Shown here piece by piece: positions 1 to 12,621 of a stretch of DNA of 64,000 nucleotides. The stretch is from Xestospongia muta. Its lineage: Eukaryota; Porifera; Demospongiae; Haplosclerida; Petrosiidae. The stretch is taken from assembly GCA_963693285.1 (NCBI GenBank), contig OY848917.1:19387745-19451744 (forward strand), read 5' to 3'. Under the pieces are notes generated by a model. The model was not told where the DNA came from. It made no database searches and was given only the letters and a program-made list of their open reading frames with translations. The translations under genes and the position numbers were made by a program. Numbering within the stretch: position 1 is the first letter of the stretch; every line of letters begins with the position of its first letter.

Positions 1-475
1 AAGATTACTTTTTGGCTTCTTGACTGGCTTTAATGTATTGGATTATACTAGTTTTGTTTGTGCATTCTATTGATGAATCTATGGTAACCAAGACTTGGTT
101 GAAATGACATAATGCTTGATGTATATTATTAAATAAAATAAATGAAAATGTTTATATTAACATGACTATCAGTAGCAAACCTCAGGTTAATATCATATCA
201 AAGTTTATTTCATGAAGAAGATTAGTTATAATCCTAAAAATGACTTCTTTCTTCAGGTAATATGAAACTAAAAATAGATTGGTTGATTCAACCACGTCAC
301 ATGCTACATGCTGATAAATAAACGATACAAATTAAGTAAAAAATGAGTTAACAGACTATACATGTCCATTACATTGTCTTACAAATACACAATGTACCCA
401 ATCTAATAAACCCTATAAGTTAAAGTTAATGCTCTATATAGTACTTATATTCAATATATCAATCTTATTACTCAC
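1..475 (-). other. Part of intron 3 of receptor gene A
   Basis: No coding sequence is seen. The stretch is closely similar to 19640-20460, the end of intron 3 of gene C, but lacks the pogo/Tigger insertion found there. It therefore preserves the empty site of that insertion, around positions 113-135. It shows that gene A's exon 3 is followed by a long intron and that exons 4-16 should lie left of the window. Confidence 0.75.
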
Positions 476-1610
476 TGATACATGGTATTCATCCTCTACT
501 GAAAATATGCCCACTCTTCTCCAACCAAAGTGTTCTAACAAGTCTTGTCTCATTTTATTTACAAAGTGATCATCAGGTACTGTAGTATAGAAATAAGGAT
601 ATCTACTGGTGTCTTCAAGTGATGGATCAGTCACTGAATATGATATCTAATAAAATAAATATTTACTCATAATAATAGATAGTGCTTATTTATAATGAGA
701 ACCATTAATGCTATTTATAGCACTATATCTTCATATATAAAACTGCCATGTGTGTTTAATGATAATAAGTATATAGTTGTTGTCACTTCTAATTCTTGTA
801 CATGAATACAAAAACTAAATTATAATAGCTACACATAATAATTATTATTCAAAACAATTTTTACAACTGCATACATGTGTGGAATACATCACATGAGAAT
901 GGTTAAATAGCAATGTATCTTAACATGATAAAACCCAAACAAGAATAATATCATTAATACATTAACATACCTGTATTATATTGAATCTTCCACACACATA
1001 ACCAATATTTTTGGCAACATTAGTGTCATAAGGACCAACAACTCCATGAATAGGATGTTGATTATATCTGCTTACTAGTATCTGATATGGTTCAGTTAGA
1101 CCCTATAGTAAGTTATGATCAAATCAAAACAATGAAACTTAAGTCTATTATTGCTATTTAAATTGTTTACAAATAAAGCTACATTAGAAACTCAGCAATT
1201 TAATAAAGTCTATTATTGTATTATAGCTAATTAATTCAATAACATACTAGGGTATTTTCAAATGTTGAACATTAATAATATACACAGTTAACACTAGAAA
1301 ACATTCCTGACATTCACAACTACTTGTAACTGAGGAAAATGATTAAGAAGAACCAAAAGCTTTGACATAATTGTTCACGGGCCTAAACGCATCATTAAGT
1401 GTGCACTTAACCACAACACTCAATCTTGGTACTATGTCCAATAACTTACAAATACTACCTGTCAGTGTTTTAAGAAATGTGAGTCTGACTATTCCACAAC
1501 AATTTATATATTGTATATATACCTGTATTAGCTCACATAAGACCTAGGCTTTAAATGCTTCATATAAGCATATATCATTAATCATACAATATACATATAT
1601 ACCTATAATA

Positions 1611-1675
<65 letters not shown>

Positions 1676-1978
1676 TATTTATATATAATGTTATCTAACC
1701 TGTACAAGATTATTAGTAAATACAGGCAATAGCTCCAGTTTAAAACAGCTCAGTATGTTAGGTGCCTGGTTGATCTTGTCTATAGCTAACTCCACTGCAC
1801 TCATAGTTAACATATCACACTCATTGAGGTCTCTCTTTGAGTCTGGAGAACAAGGAAAGAACCCGAGGAAACGAAGAGGATGTTTAACATCTTCTAAAGT
1901 ACAGTTATACAGAACAGGTCCAGCAATACTGTCTCTTAAAAGGTTCAGCAGGATACAAAACAGAAAAAGCATCTTCAT
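476..1978 (-). CDS. GABA-B-like class C GPCR, gene A (exons 1-3 only; rest lies left of the window)
   Basis: N-terminal part of a Venus-flytrap receptor predicted to act at the plasma membrane. Exons: 1978-1700 (93 codons), 1102-971 (44) and 646-476 (57), all phase 0 with GT/AG borders. The start is the ATG at 1978 (MKMLFLF), aligned with the same ATG in the paralogues; an upstream in-frame TTG is not needed. Exon 1 encodes a hydrophobic signal peptide, then VLYNCT and FFPCSPDS with conserved cysteines. Exon 2 carries GVVGPYDTNVAK, the first-lobe loop typical of class C flytraps. Exon 3 carries TDPSLEDTSRYPYFYTTVPDD and HFGWRRVGIFS, equivalent to the well-known SxxLSDKxRYPYFFRTxPSD and HFGW motifs of GABA-B and mGlu receptors. 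No stops or frameshifts are seen. It differs from its paralogues in a few residues, such as FVNKMRQ for FLNKVRQ. Whether the 3' half is intact cannot be known from the window. Confidence 0.88.
1617..1671. repeat. (TA)n microsatellite in intron 1 of gene A
   Basis: About 25 TA units begin roughly 30 bp downstream of the exon 1 donor (minus strand). Genes C-F have comparable simple repeats in the same intron position, with different motifs and lengths. Confidence 0.95.
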
Positions 1979-2105
1979 AAGCCTCAACTAACCGGATATA
2001 AACCTTACCTAACTGGATGTAAATGGCTTCTGTCTACTGACACGCCCACGAGCCGTGTCAGCTCTTAACAGCCTCTCCCTCTACTCCAGTCGGTATCAAC
2101 AAGAA
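1979..2105 (-). promoter_or_regulatory. Conserved 5' leader/promoter-proximal block of gene A
   Basis: This block directly upstream of the ATG is shared with genes C, D, E and F. It holds two copies of a ~22 bp direct repeat built on AACTAACCGGATATAAACC, then a more GC-rich stretch containing GAGCCGTGTCA and CCTCTCCCTCTACTC. Its conservation and position suggest 5' UTR and core promoter, but no TATA box is obvious and the role is inferred. It is absent from gene B. Confidence 0.5.
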
Positions 2106-2833
2106 TAAATTATCGGTAATCAGTGAAAAAGACTAAGAACTGAAGTAGTTCCTAACTTGTGTTTGTTGGTACGAAAATCGCATGTGTGCAATCAAAAACG
2201 GTATTAACTGATATCAGTAAATAATAATATTCATTTTCACACACACACACATATATAATTTTATTATTATTATTATTGTTTTACAGAACAAGAATGGAAT
2301 TATAAAAATGAGATGAATGGCAAGTGATAGAAGTAAGAAGGCTATTGAACTGAGGGCCTATTAGTAAGTCCTACTAATCGACTAAGTGATGAGGTTGATT
2401 AAAGTGATTTAGTGAATTGTGATGGAAGGGAACAAAGAGAACATTTGATGCATGGGCAAACAAAATGGAATGAGCAGGGGTTAGAGGGATCAAACCTGCT
2501 GGTAAAATAGGACCAAAAGAATTTTGTTAGCTATTTCTTAATAGTGTTAATAGACAAGTCTAGATTGGGAGAACGGCATTCCACAGTCTTGGAATTCGAT
2601 TGAATAAGAATTGGTGGGAGTGATTAGTAGAAGAAATGAAATGAATCATTTTATGGGAACTAGCAGATCTAGTGTCAGAGGAGCTAAAAGAAATAAGACT
2701 ATGAATATCAATACAGCAATGAGAAACTGGAGATATCTAACCATAAAGATTATGTCATTTAGTTCCATGGAGAGCATGAGAGGCAGTATGTGAAGAGAAG
2801 TGAGGTGAGACTTGTAGTCGGAGAGGAAGTCAT

Positions 2834-3999
2834 TTAAGATAAATTTAGAAGCACGCCTTTGAATATTCTCAATTTTGGTAATGCCTTTATCAGATTGGGA
2901 CGCCAGATTTGAGAGCCATAGAGAATCTGTGATCTAATAATAGACATATAAAGAGCCCTTTTGTTAGGGATAGAGCTGGTATGATGAAATGAACGATGGA
3001 TGAGGCCAAGGGTCTTATATGCTTTGGCAGATATGTAGTCATAGTGGTTACTCCAGGACAGATCCTTGGACATTATAACACCTAGATCACGATAACATAA
3101 CATGTCAGAAATTGAATCACCATTCAAATAATAGGAAGAAGGTGGAGAATGAGAAAAGTGGAGAGCAGCACATTTAGTGGAGTTAAAGGACAAATTCCAT
3201 GCTACACACCACTTTGAGATGTAGTCAAGGTCTTGCTGAAGAAGCAAGCAGTCATTTGGGCAACTGATAGGTCTGTAACATTTTGTGTCATCAGCAAACA
3301 TAAGAATAATTGAAGAGGAGACAGTATATGGCAAGTCATTAATGTAAATGATGAATAGGATGGGACCTAAGATGCTGCCCTGAGGAACTCCAGAGGTAAC
3401 AGGAAGTTTGCCAGAATAGCTGTTGTTGATAGAAACACACTGAGAGTGAGACAACAGGTATGATTGAAAAAGTTCCCAGAGGCTACCTGTAATGCTGATG
3501 GACCAGAGTTTGAATAAAAGCTCATTATGAGGAACACTATCAAAAGCCTTTCATAGGTCAAGCTAGATACAGTCCGTTTGGGATCTCTGATCAAAGGAGT
3601 TGAAAATCGTACTCAGGAATAGAAGTAACTGGTGAATAGTGGAACGATGGAGAAAACCAAACTGAAAATTGAAATGGAGGAGAAGACATGTTCGATAATG
3701 TTGTTATAGATTAGTCTCTCCAGGAAAAGAGAGATAGGTCTATAGTTTTGGATTAGAGATTTGTCCCCCTGATTAAAAAATAGAGATGATGCAGTGTAGA
3801 TGCTATTCAGCAGGGATAGAGTGAAGATGAACACAGAGAGAGAAGAGGTGATGAATAGGACCACATAGTGAAAGAGCACAATACTTAAGAACATTAGGGC
3901 CAATACCACCAATACCCATAGCTTTGTTAGGGTCGAGGACAGCAAGGACTTCATAAACATCACTTTCTGAGAAAGTAATCTCACTAATAGAGACATCAT
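2834..3999 (-). pseudogene. LINE reverse transcriptase, frame-broken
   Basis: The main frame (3454-2834) has SGVPQGSILGPILFIIYINDLP-type motif B' followed by MFADDTK, the FADD catalytic box of non-LTR reverse transcriptases, then thumb-like sequence ending near IFKGVLLNLS. Upstream, in other frames, are NYRPISL...LERLIYNNI (3999-3613) and an intermediate piece (3594-3367), the fingers and palm lead-in. At least two frame changes separate the pieces, so no single protein spans the domain. The FADD aspartates themselves are intact. Confidence 0.85.
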
Positions 4000-4358
4000 T
4001 TACTGGAAGATCTTGCAGGGAGGGTAAAGAGTAGTTGCTTCTGGTAAAAACAGTGAAAGTATTGATTTAAAAAATTGGCTTTGTCCACGTCAGAACTTGC
4101 TTCTGAGGAGTCTGAACAAATAGTAGCTGGCAGGGAGTTATGTGTGCTTAGACAACGCATGTAGTTGAAGATTTTGTAGTTTTAGTTTGCAGCAAATGTA
4201 GAGACAAGGTGTGATTCATAGTTTAATTTTGCCTCAGCTATATCAGCTTGAAGGAGAGATTCAGATGAGGCTAGATTAGATAAAGGAGAAGGAATTGATC
4301 TACCTTTCTTACGAAGTGAATGAACTTTATTCAAATGATTTTGTATGTTTGCAGTAAA

Positions 4359-5176
4359 CTACTTGGGACATTGGTGTGCCCGGAGTTTGACCTTAGGAAC
4401 AAACAAACTCATAGCAGTTAAAAGTGATTGTTTGAGAGACATCCAACAGGTTTCAACATCATTGAGATTAAAAATGAAATTAAAATCGTAATCAAGAAGA
4501 TAAAAAGAAAGACCATCCCAGTCAGCTTTGGAATAATCATATACATATCGGGGAGATATCAGGTTAAGACTAGGTCTTGATTTGGCAAAAGAAAATGATA
4601 GTATAAAATAATCAGATTGAATACTTAGTCCTTGGTGAGGATGAATGGTGAGGTTGTTGATATAATTGTCGCATTTAGTCAAAATTAGGTCAAGTATATT
4701 CCCTTTGACATGTGTAGGGGCTGACACCAGTTGCTCCAGATTGAGATCAAATGCAAAATTGCAAATCATGGTAGATGTGGAGGAGGAGCTAGACATTGTA
4801 TCCCAGTCTATGTCTGGGAAATTGAAATCTCCTGTAATGATAATGTGATGATTTGTAGAAGAGAGAGTAGACAGATAAGATAATAAGTTCTGGAAGTAGA
4901 CTTGACTAGGGTTGGGTGAGGAGTAAACAACACAGAGGATAAGAGGTAGAGGAAGGATATTTTTGGTTTCAACAGTAATGACTTCTATGTTTGAAGGAGA
5001 GGAAAGGAGAATACATTGAATATTGTGATGTACAGCCAGAAGAACCCCATCACCCCTGGTATTCCTATCTTTACGATAAAGAATAAAGTTGTTGGGCAGA
5101 ATTTCATTGTGATATATGTAACTTGACAGCCAGGTTTCAGTGATGGCATAGATATCAAAAGGGGATGAGTAGACAA
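4359..5176 (-). pseudogene. LINE endonuclease region, frame-broken
   Basis: Between the zinc-finger ORF and the reverse transcriptase lie minus-strand fragments. One (4796-4359) contains LEQLVSAPTHVKGNILDLILT, typical of the C-terminal part of the apurinic-like endonuclease of CR1/jockey elements (the LDLILT motif), then sequence ending KLRAHQCPK. Further upstream, around 5030-5080 on the minus strand, the sequence reads like the RGDGVLLAV motif of the same domain. Assignment is by order and motif; the frames are interrupted. Confidence 0.7.
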
Positions 5177-5621
5177 ATGATTGGAATTGGAGAAGTTTGC
5201 TTACTAGGCTACGTGAATTCCAGAGACAAATTTTAAGATTGTCAGTTAGTCAGTCCTCGAAGGTACTAACCCTCGTGGAAGAAGCCACTGGATTAGAAGG
5301 AGGGGAAGACTTTGATCAAGAACTGAAGTTGGGGGAGGCGTTAGATCTTCTAAGACTGGAGCATGTTCTTCTGTGTCAGAGGAGGTCCTCAGATTAGGAA
5401 CATCACCTCCAGGCTGAGGATAGTGCTGAAACATGAGATTGATAACTTGACCATGCAACTTCTTATTGATGAAAATCCAAGAGCCTCGGATTTTTACTTC
5501 GCTTTTGCTGTGCCCTGACTGGATTAATGATTAGCGTTCCTTCAGAAGGAGAGCTTCTTGTGCTCTATCAGTAGGTGACAGATCTGGCTTGATAATGAAA
5601 GATTTGTCCAGTCTGTTTCTT

Positions 5622-6313
5622 TTAGAAAGGACCTTGGAGACGTCTGCAGCTCTGTTGAATTTTACCAGGAGTGGACGTGGACGTTCGGCTTTCTCTTGGT
5701 ATCTTCCAAGCGGGAGAGTCGCTAATTAAGTATTCATTAAAAGATCTGTCTAGTTTGGATATGATGGAGGTGACACCTTTAAGATCAACCATAGCCCTGT
5801 TGAATTTGTAAGTGCCTTTTGGGCATTCCTTTACTCCATATATTACAATGTTGAGATTTCTATCTACATCAGCAATCTTAATCAGCTTGTTGGCTGAGGT
5901 AGGATTGGTTGAGATCAGTGGGACTTGCAAAATGGGAAGCTGAGTAGTCTTGGAAATATTAGAACTGAGTTTAACTGAGATTTCAGAAAGAGAATCATTA
6001 ATGCACTGAATTTCAGACTGAACAGGAGGAGAGACATCACAGTTAATGGACGACTCAAGGGAAGAAAGTTGGCACCAAAGATCAGAGACTTCAGTCCTAA
6101 TTTTTGAGAGAATACAGATTTTATACAGAATGGGCAGACATAAGTATAGGTTGGAGCCAGAGAAGGAATGATGCTAACACATTTGCTGTGAGACCATTGA
6201 GAACAAGCCTCACACTCAACCATGTGACCGGAGTCTTCTGATGAGGAACAGACAATGAACAGAAGAGGATGGGTTTGAAGGTTAAGATTCTTATTAGCTA
6301 GTTTATCCTTCAT
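5622..6313 (-). pseudogene. LINE 5' ORF with PHD-finger-like zinc motif
   Basis: Translation from the ATG at 6313 gives CSSSEDSGHMVECEACSQWSH followed by SKC and YVCPFC. This C-x-C-H-x-C-CxxC arrangement resembles the PHD finger found in ORF1 proteins of some CR1 elements. The first cysteine pair looks incomplete. The frame closes at 5915; a second frame (5930-5622) continues with sequence of unknown role. The product would bind RNA or chromatin in an intact element; here it is a remnant. Confidence 0.6.
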
Positions 6314-6323
6314 TCTCTGTTTA

Positions 6324-7327
6324 TTTACATCAATATCTGTGTGGTATTCTTTTTCCGACTAAATCTGTCTAACTAGTATAGCTGTGATGTAAACAAGATT
6401 TAATTTTACATACCATAATATAATGATCACTTATACTAATTTAATGATTTTCCTCTAACTATATAATATTATATACAATGTATATCAACTGCACTAAGTT
6501 ATATTTCCCAGTATGTTATGACACTACTATAGTAATGGACAGTAACTTGATGTATTGGTACATTGATCAATTCATTAAAAATTTACTTGATTAATGAACT
6601 ATGGTGTCATAATTTTTACTGGCCCTTAAATTAACATTGTATTTGAGATAGAAATCTTGATCCTGTATTATATATTATGTGTAACATTAGATACATCAGT
6701 CCTTTGATACTAAACACTAAACAGATAATTAAGTAATTAATTCTACTTGAGGTTATTAAATACATTTTCTGCATACTTAAATATACATATAAACCACATT
6801 TAAATATATATAATTATATATATATATATATATGAAACAAACATTGTAACATAGTTATTCTATAATATAGAAATATTTTCAAAAAAGAATCTTAATTACT
6901 AAGACATAGAACAGCTATACTTACATACAATCTTAACTACAGTCACAAAAATTCACCTGAAAAGCAAAGCAAGAATAATCACCAAGTTTTGCCAATATAA
7001 ACTAATCACTGATGTTTTAAATGAATAAGTATGTCAAATACCTGCAAATGAATTTTAACAAACCACTGTTATATTCTTTAGAAAATCCTTAGTTTAGTAT
7101 ACTCCATCTATTGGTTTTGTTAGTAGGAAGATGTCAGTTGTGATTAGACATAGGTTGATATGGTATCCCATTGACACAACTGTCAAAATTTATAACATTT
7201 TAGAATTTAAACAAAAAAATTTCTAAACAAAATTGATAGGATTACAAAGAATAAGTCAATATACATAGTACTATATAGACTATTGTTCTGGTATATAACA
7301 ATGAGTATTATATACACCATTAACAAA
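6324..7327. other. Intergenic block between genes A and B
   Basis: No gene is seen. The first ~600 bp (6324-6960) is closely similar to 39845-40620 and 48735-49510, so it is ancestral spacer duplicated with the receptor genes. The remainder is the 3' flank of gene B, of which a diverged copy sits at 30601-30770. A short TA microsatellite lies near 6810-6832. Confidence 0.7.
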
Positions 7328-10300
7328 CTAAATATTTAATTCATCCTCTGAATTACCAGAGAGTCTAGCTAAGGCTGCTTCAATCTGGAAATAAATAACA
7401 TCATTAGAAATTTCCTAAACATAGTAGAGCTCACTTTCAATATTGATGACTTTAATTGAATTATTTCATTACATTTTTGTAAGTATATTTCCTTTGTATA
7501 TAACATTATTTGTCCACCTGATGTTGCTTTTTCAGCTTTCTTGTCTCTTACCATTTCTATAAACTAAAAGAGAAATTATGTAATATTTGTGACTTATTAT
7601 GTCATTATACCTTTGGCAAGTTCAAACCAACTAGTAAAACTGTAGCAGACAAAGCTACAGGGCATACAAGAAATAAAATGTAGTATTCAAGACTTAATGA
7701 TGAAGGAAAAGCTTTTATAATGAATGAAACCAGGAGGAGAAGAAATAATTGTATAACAGTTATCAAACTAGACTGTTCTCCCTCTCTCTTGAAGTAAGAA
7801 TTGATTTTACTGTTTTTCAGTGCCAATACTAGTATTATAATGAACAATAATACTATATATGTATCTAATGTAAGAAACCATAATTTCCATAATTGAATTG
7901 TACAATAATATTCAATCTTCCTTGAGTCCTGGACATTCTACAAGCAACAAGAAAGTAAAATATTTTAGTATTAAAACTCACTGTATCTGGACAACTGTAC
8001 TCAGTATCAAAAGATATGACATAATATGGTCTATAAATCAACTTTGTAATAATAACTATGATCACAGGAGATGTAATAATGACTATTGCCAACAACAACA
8101 TCTGGTTTGAGAGATATTTCTATTAAAAACAAAAGAAATGTAATAACTACTATTAACATCATATAAGTTGTAAATAATAACAATGTACAATTTCATCAGT
8201 CATATTCTTACCCTCCTTTTATTTCTGGAATTATGAAAAATACGATATAATCGCCAATTTTTTACCAGCAATGTAGAAAAAAACAACGTAAGAGATACAA
8301 ACCATACAGTATAAGCTAGCTGTGTGGCATAAAAGACAATTTGTAAACAATAGAAAAACATTTAGTGTGTAATTCTTACATCACAAAGAGGACCCATGGT
8401 CTTTATATAATTTCCTTTGACTCCTAAATAGTAAAGTACCACAATAAGCAAGCCATTTATAAACATCCCACAACATGACAAATTAAGAATAAGATTAAAT
8501 TTTGGAGAGGTAGCTTTGATGTGCCTGCAGATATAAATGAATTAAAATATAGCTTCATAAGTTAACTAACTTATTCTCTCTCCATATAAATATAATAATT
8601 AACAGAACAAGACTAACAATAATACCAACAATACACCATATAGCCAATATGACCACTATCACCACAAAACCAGTTGTTACAAATGAACAAGTGTAAGGGC
8701 TACCATCAGTAGGTAAATATCCACCTATATAGAATGAAAATTATGAAATAATATTAAATGTACTTGTAGTCAATGCTACATTCAGTAATTAATAGAATAA
8801 GATAGGTCTATGACTGAAAAATGAAACATACAAACAAATTTAAGTTCAAAAATAATAAAGTTTAAAGTTTCTTGAGCAAATATAACATTATATAGTTTGT
8901 TAGCTTGTGCATACCTAACATAAAGTGAGTTATTAATAATATAAATAATTAAAGAAAACATTAATAAACGTTAATGGAACATACCAAACAGTACAAAAAA
9001 ATAAAATTCATGAATTGTAGTGGTGGTAGTCTGAAACAAGCCCAAAGCATTAATGATATCCCTACTTAATAGGTAAATTATCAAGGTCATAATGCTAAAT
9101 TGTACTTGTAGCTGAATGTTGAGGCAAACTATTACTACATTTAATGTCTTTTCAAAATTTTGATTTGCTTGTTTACATATAATCAAGCCAGAAATAGCTA
9201 ATTCAACTGAAGAAATGGTTGTTCAAGAAGGAACAGGACTTTAGAACAGACCTTGTGGTAGAATGGAATACTGTCCTCCCTTTATTTCTAGATATCTGAT
9301 TTATTTCATTTTATTATCTTATTAAAATATAATTATAGATTTGTTTAAAGGACAAACATAATAAGAACAGTTCCTACATAGGAAATAATACCTAGTTAAA
9401 TAGGAAGTGCTGTATAGTTACATAGGAAGTATACTGCATGGTTATGTACATAGGAATAATATACTATATAATATATAAGAAGTACTACATAGTTATAATA
9501 GACTCTGTACGAGTACACTTTATATTTCATGATTACAACACACCTTTCCATAAAACATTACCGCAGTGACAAATATTGTAGACTATTCCAGACTCTTGTA
9601 ATAATTGGAAACTTTCCAAAATACATTCTTTCTTTCCTTTGACAAAAAATAACTTTATAATGCTAAAAATGAACAATTTACCAGTCAATTGTGTTATTAA
9701 ACCTTGACTAAAATTAACTCTGCTATCAGAATGAAGAAACATTTTCAAACCCTATAATGTAAAGAGAGTAAATTATTGTCAAATAAAACTAAATGATAAA
9801 AGTCAGACTACAAGATTCCATAAATATATATATTAAACTATAAAGACTTTAGTACTTACTGATAGTCCATTATAAGGACTAACTGAATTCTCTAGACTAT
9901 CTTGAAGAATTTGACCAAGACGTGGATGATACTGTGGATTATCAATAACTGAGAAGATGTCATCATTCAAAAATTCATTCTCAATTTTAGTAAGACTAGC
10001 ATTCCATGTCAGAGCTAAAGCAGTAGTAGCATCATATGCATTTAATAACTTAGAATGAATAATAAGAGATGAATACTCCTCCATTGTCATATTAGCTGAG
10101 ATATTTACTACCACATTATAGAATATTTCACTCAGAACATCATCTACCTCCTGTAGATATTAAATGTCAATAAAGTAAATGAACAGATAGTGAACTAACA
10201 GTTTTCATATTAATGTTAAAAGGAAAGGTATCCACAAATAGTGTAGAGTTAATAGCTTCCAATATCTGTTCATTAGTACAGTTTGAGGTAGTGTCATTCC

Positions 10301-12621
10301 CTTCCAAGTACCACCATTTAGTGTTATATATACCAGGTAGTATCCAAACATGATCAGCAGTAGTCAGCTTGAGATGATATGCCTACAATGAAACAACATG
10401 TGGTCAACCTTTAATTTTAATGATCACTCATGCAATTTTTTTGATTTTCTACTTACAACACAAAATGTAGCTCTAGCATGTGACTCTGCTAGAATAGGTA
10501 CAAATATTCGGACATCACTGTGCTTAAAAATTATAGAAATTGAAAGATATTATTGTATATTATAATAAATCACATACTATTGCATTATTCAGTACTTTCT
10601 CAGGTGAAGTTTTAAAAGAGCCTAGATCAAACACTGTTATGTTATTACTTTGTAAGAAAGTTGATAAAAACTCGGCAACCTATACAATGTTACAAAAGAT
10701 TACTTGATGATCACATCACTGTATATTAATGAGAATTAACTGAGAATGTATAATATGCATAAAATCTCCATTAAACTCTTAATTATTACCCTATATAGTA
10801 CTTACTGATACATGGTATTCATCCTCTACTGAAAATATGCCCACTCTTTTCCAACCAAAGTGTTCTAACAAGTCTTGTCTCACTTTATTTATAAAGTGAT
10901 CATCAGGTACTGTAGTATAGAAATAAGGATATCTACTAGTGTCTTCAAGTGATGGATCACTCACTGAATATGATATCTACATGTGTAAATAAGATATTTA
11001 ATTTAAAGATAATAATTGTAGACATGTATTTGTAAATATATCCTTATGATTATTTAAATATTAATTTAAAGTAAACAGGAGGTCATTTATGTAGCATGTT
11101 AGTAAAATCAATAAAATTAGTTGATACATTGTAGAAAAAAATGTGTTGTTTTAATTATTAATTTATATTTTTATAGAATTGACAGTTCATGTAACCAATT
11201 GTGCAATCTATGAAGACAAACTAAGATGATGATCATGTATACAATTTGTCAATCAATATATTTATATAATAAGACAGCTTTTATATATCATGTCACATTG
11301 TATCAATCAACAGAAGCCACTTGTTGAGCCACCCACATGAGTTGTTTATACATGCTTTTTATGAAAATATATATGTTTTTCAATAACTATAATTGTAAAC
11401 TGTCAATGTATAAACATGGCCTTATAATCGTAATTAGTTAGTGTTATATACCTGTAAAATGTTTAGTTTTCTACACAAATAACTAACACTTTTAGCAACA
11501 CTAGTGTAATATGATCCAATAAGTCCATGAACAGGATGTTTAGTGTACAGTTTCTTTAGTATTATTTGATATGGTTCAACTTGATCCTATAGAGATAAAT
11601 ACACAAATTGTCAAATAGTATATAACAATTCAATGTATTATGTATACAGACTGAAGGTGCTTATTAAAATGCTCTCATCGCTTCAATCAATCCTCACTTT
11701 TTCCAAAAGAGAAAAGCTTATACCTTAGAAGTATATCTGTTCATTTCTGTAGCAAGTACCACTTTTTTATAAAAACACAAACAATTGTAGTATTCAACAT
11801 ATATTAAAAGATTGCATATTAATTTTTACTTTCTCTTCAAAAGATTCAATGTTTATGTTATATATATTGAAAAATAAAAATTGTATCATTACAACTCATA
11901 TATTACTATACATTTATATTACTGTATACAGTCCAATATAGACAGTATACTTGATAAGGTAGACAGTACTACTAAACTTTGCAATAACATTGATCATATC
12001 TATGTATATTCTTTGCTTAGATGATTTTTAATCAACACTTTTGATGTTAAATATATACCATAAACATTGAAAGAGAAAATGATAATTAATATACAATATG
12101 TTCATGTATAATAAAAGAAGAAATAACTAAAAGTATAATTCATGCAGTTGAAATATTTTTGTTAATCAATTACAATTTAATATTTGACAAAACCTTAGAC
12201 AAACAAATAGGCAGTGAATAGTTACTTCATCTGTAGACTCCTGTGTGGCCATGATTAATAATCAATTTACTTGACCTGCTTATATTGTACATGTATTAAT
12301 ATGTTTACTTTGTTAAAACTAATAATGTAATCTAACCTGTACAGGATCACTTAAGAATACAGGCAATAGTTCCAGTTTAAAACAGCTCAGTATGTTAGGA
12401 TCCTGGTTGATCTTTTCTATAGCTAATTCCACTGCACTCATAGTTAACATATCACACTCATTGAGATCTCTGTTTGATTCTGGAGAACAAGGAAAGAACC
12501 CAAAGAAATAAAGAGAATGTTTGACATCTTCTGAAGTACAGTTATACAGAACACGTTGAAATATGCAGGCCTTAAATTGTACTAACAGTACACACAGAGC
12601 AAAAAACTTCTTCATTTTCAT
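7328..12621 (-). CDS. GABA-B-like class C GPCR, gene B (complete, 16 exons, 817 aa)
   Basis: Predicted plasma-membrane receptor for a small ligand, coupling through G proteins. Exons: 12621-12337, 11586-11452, 10976-10806, 10679-10578, 10522-10457, 10382-10200, 10150-9860, 9751-9682, 9636-9544, 8724-8571, 8524-8380, 8319-8212, 8119-7982, 7937-7611, 7563-7435, 7384-7328 (TAG). The phases join without a break. Residues ~1-18 are a signal peptide; ~20-455 a flytrap with WILPGIYNTKWW and AYDATTALALTWN; exon 10 holds TM1, exon 11 TM2 (IKATSPKFN), exon 12 TM3 with KNWRLYRIF, exon 13 TM4, exon 14 TM5-TM7 ending LNLPK. Exon 15 and the last exon form a short coiled coil. There is no cysteine-rich linker, which favours GABA-B over mGlu type. 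Relative to E and F, exon 9 lacks 12 nt including an NSS sequon. Exon 1 is the most divergent of the array. Ligand unknown. Confidence 0.9.
9370..9500. repeat. Degenerate short tandem motif in intron 9 of gene B
   Basis: Repeated ACATAGGAAGTA-like motifs with spacers such as CTGCATGGTTA. Longer versions occupy the same intron in E (43690-44010) and F (52520-52830), so the array predates the duplications and has changed length. Confidence 0.7.

Larger units (their letters stand above)
2264..6323 (-). mobile_element. CR1/jockey-like non-LTR retrotransposon (LINE), near full length, inactive
   Basis: A ~4.06 kb insertion on the minus strand. Its 3' end (left, 2264-2278) is a TTA/TAA microsatellite tail as in CR1/L2 elements; its 5' end is near 6323. 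The limits come from uninserted copies of the same intergenic sequence upstream of genes D and E (for example 48730-48760), where ATATATAATTTTA runs directly into CATCAATATCTG. A short TTTA may be the target duplication (2260-2263 and 6324-6327). In 5' to 3' order it encodes a PHD-like zinc finger protein, an endonuclease region and a reverse transcriptase, but reading frames switch repeatedly, so it cannot be active as it stands. Family assignment (CR1 versus jockey) is by motif only. Confidence 0.88.

Noticed and set aside
1755..1991. Plus-strand ORF opposite exon 1, also opposite exon 1 of C, D, E and F and (as minus strand) of G
   Set aside because: It recurs only because exon 1 is duplicated; it is the antisense shadow of a conserved coding exon with a signal peptide and splice donor on the other strand.
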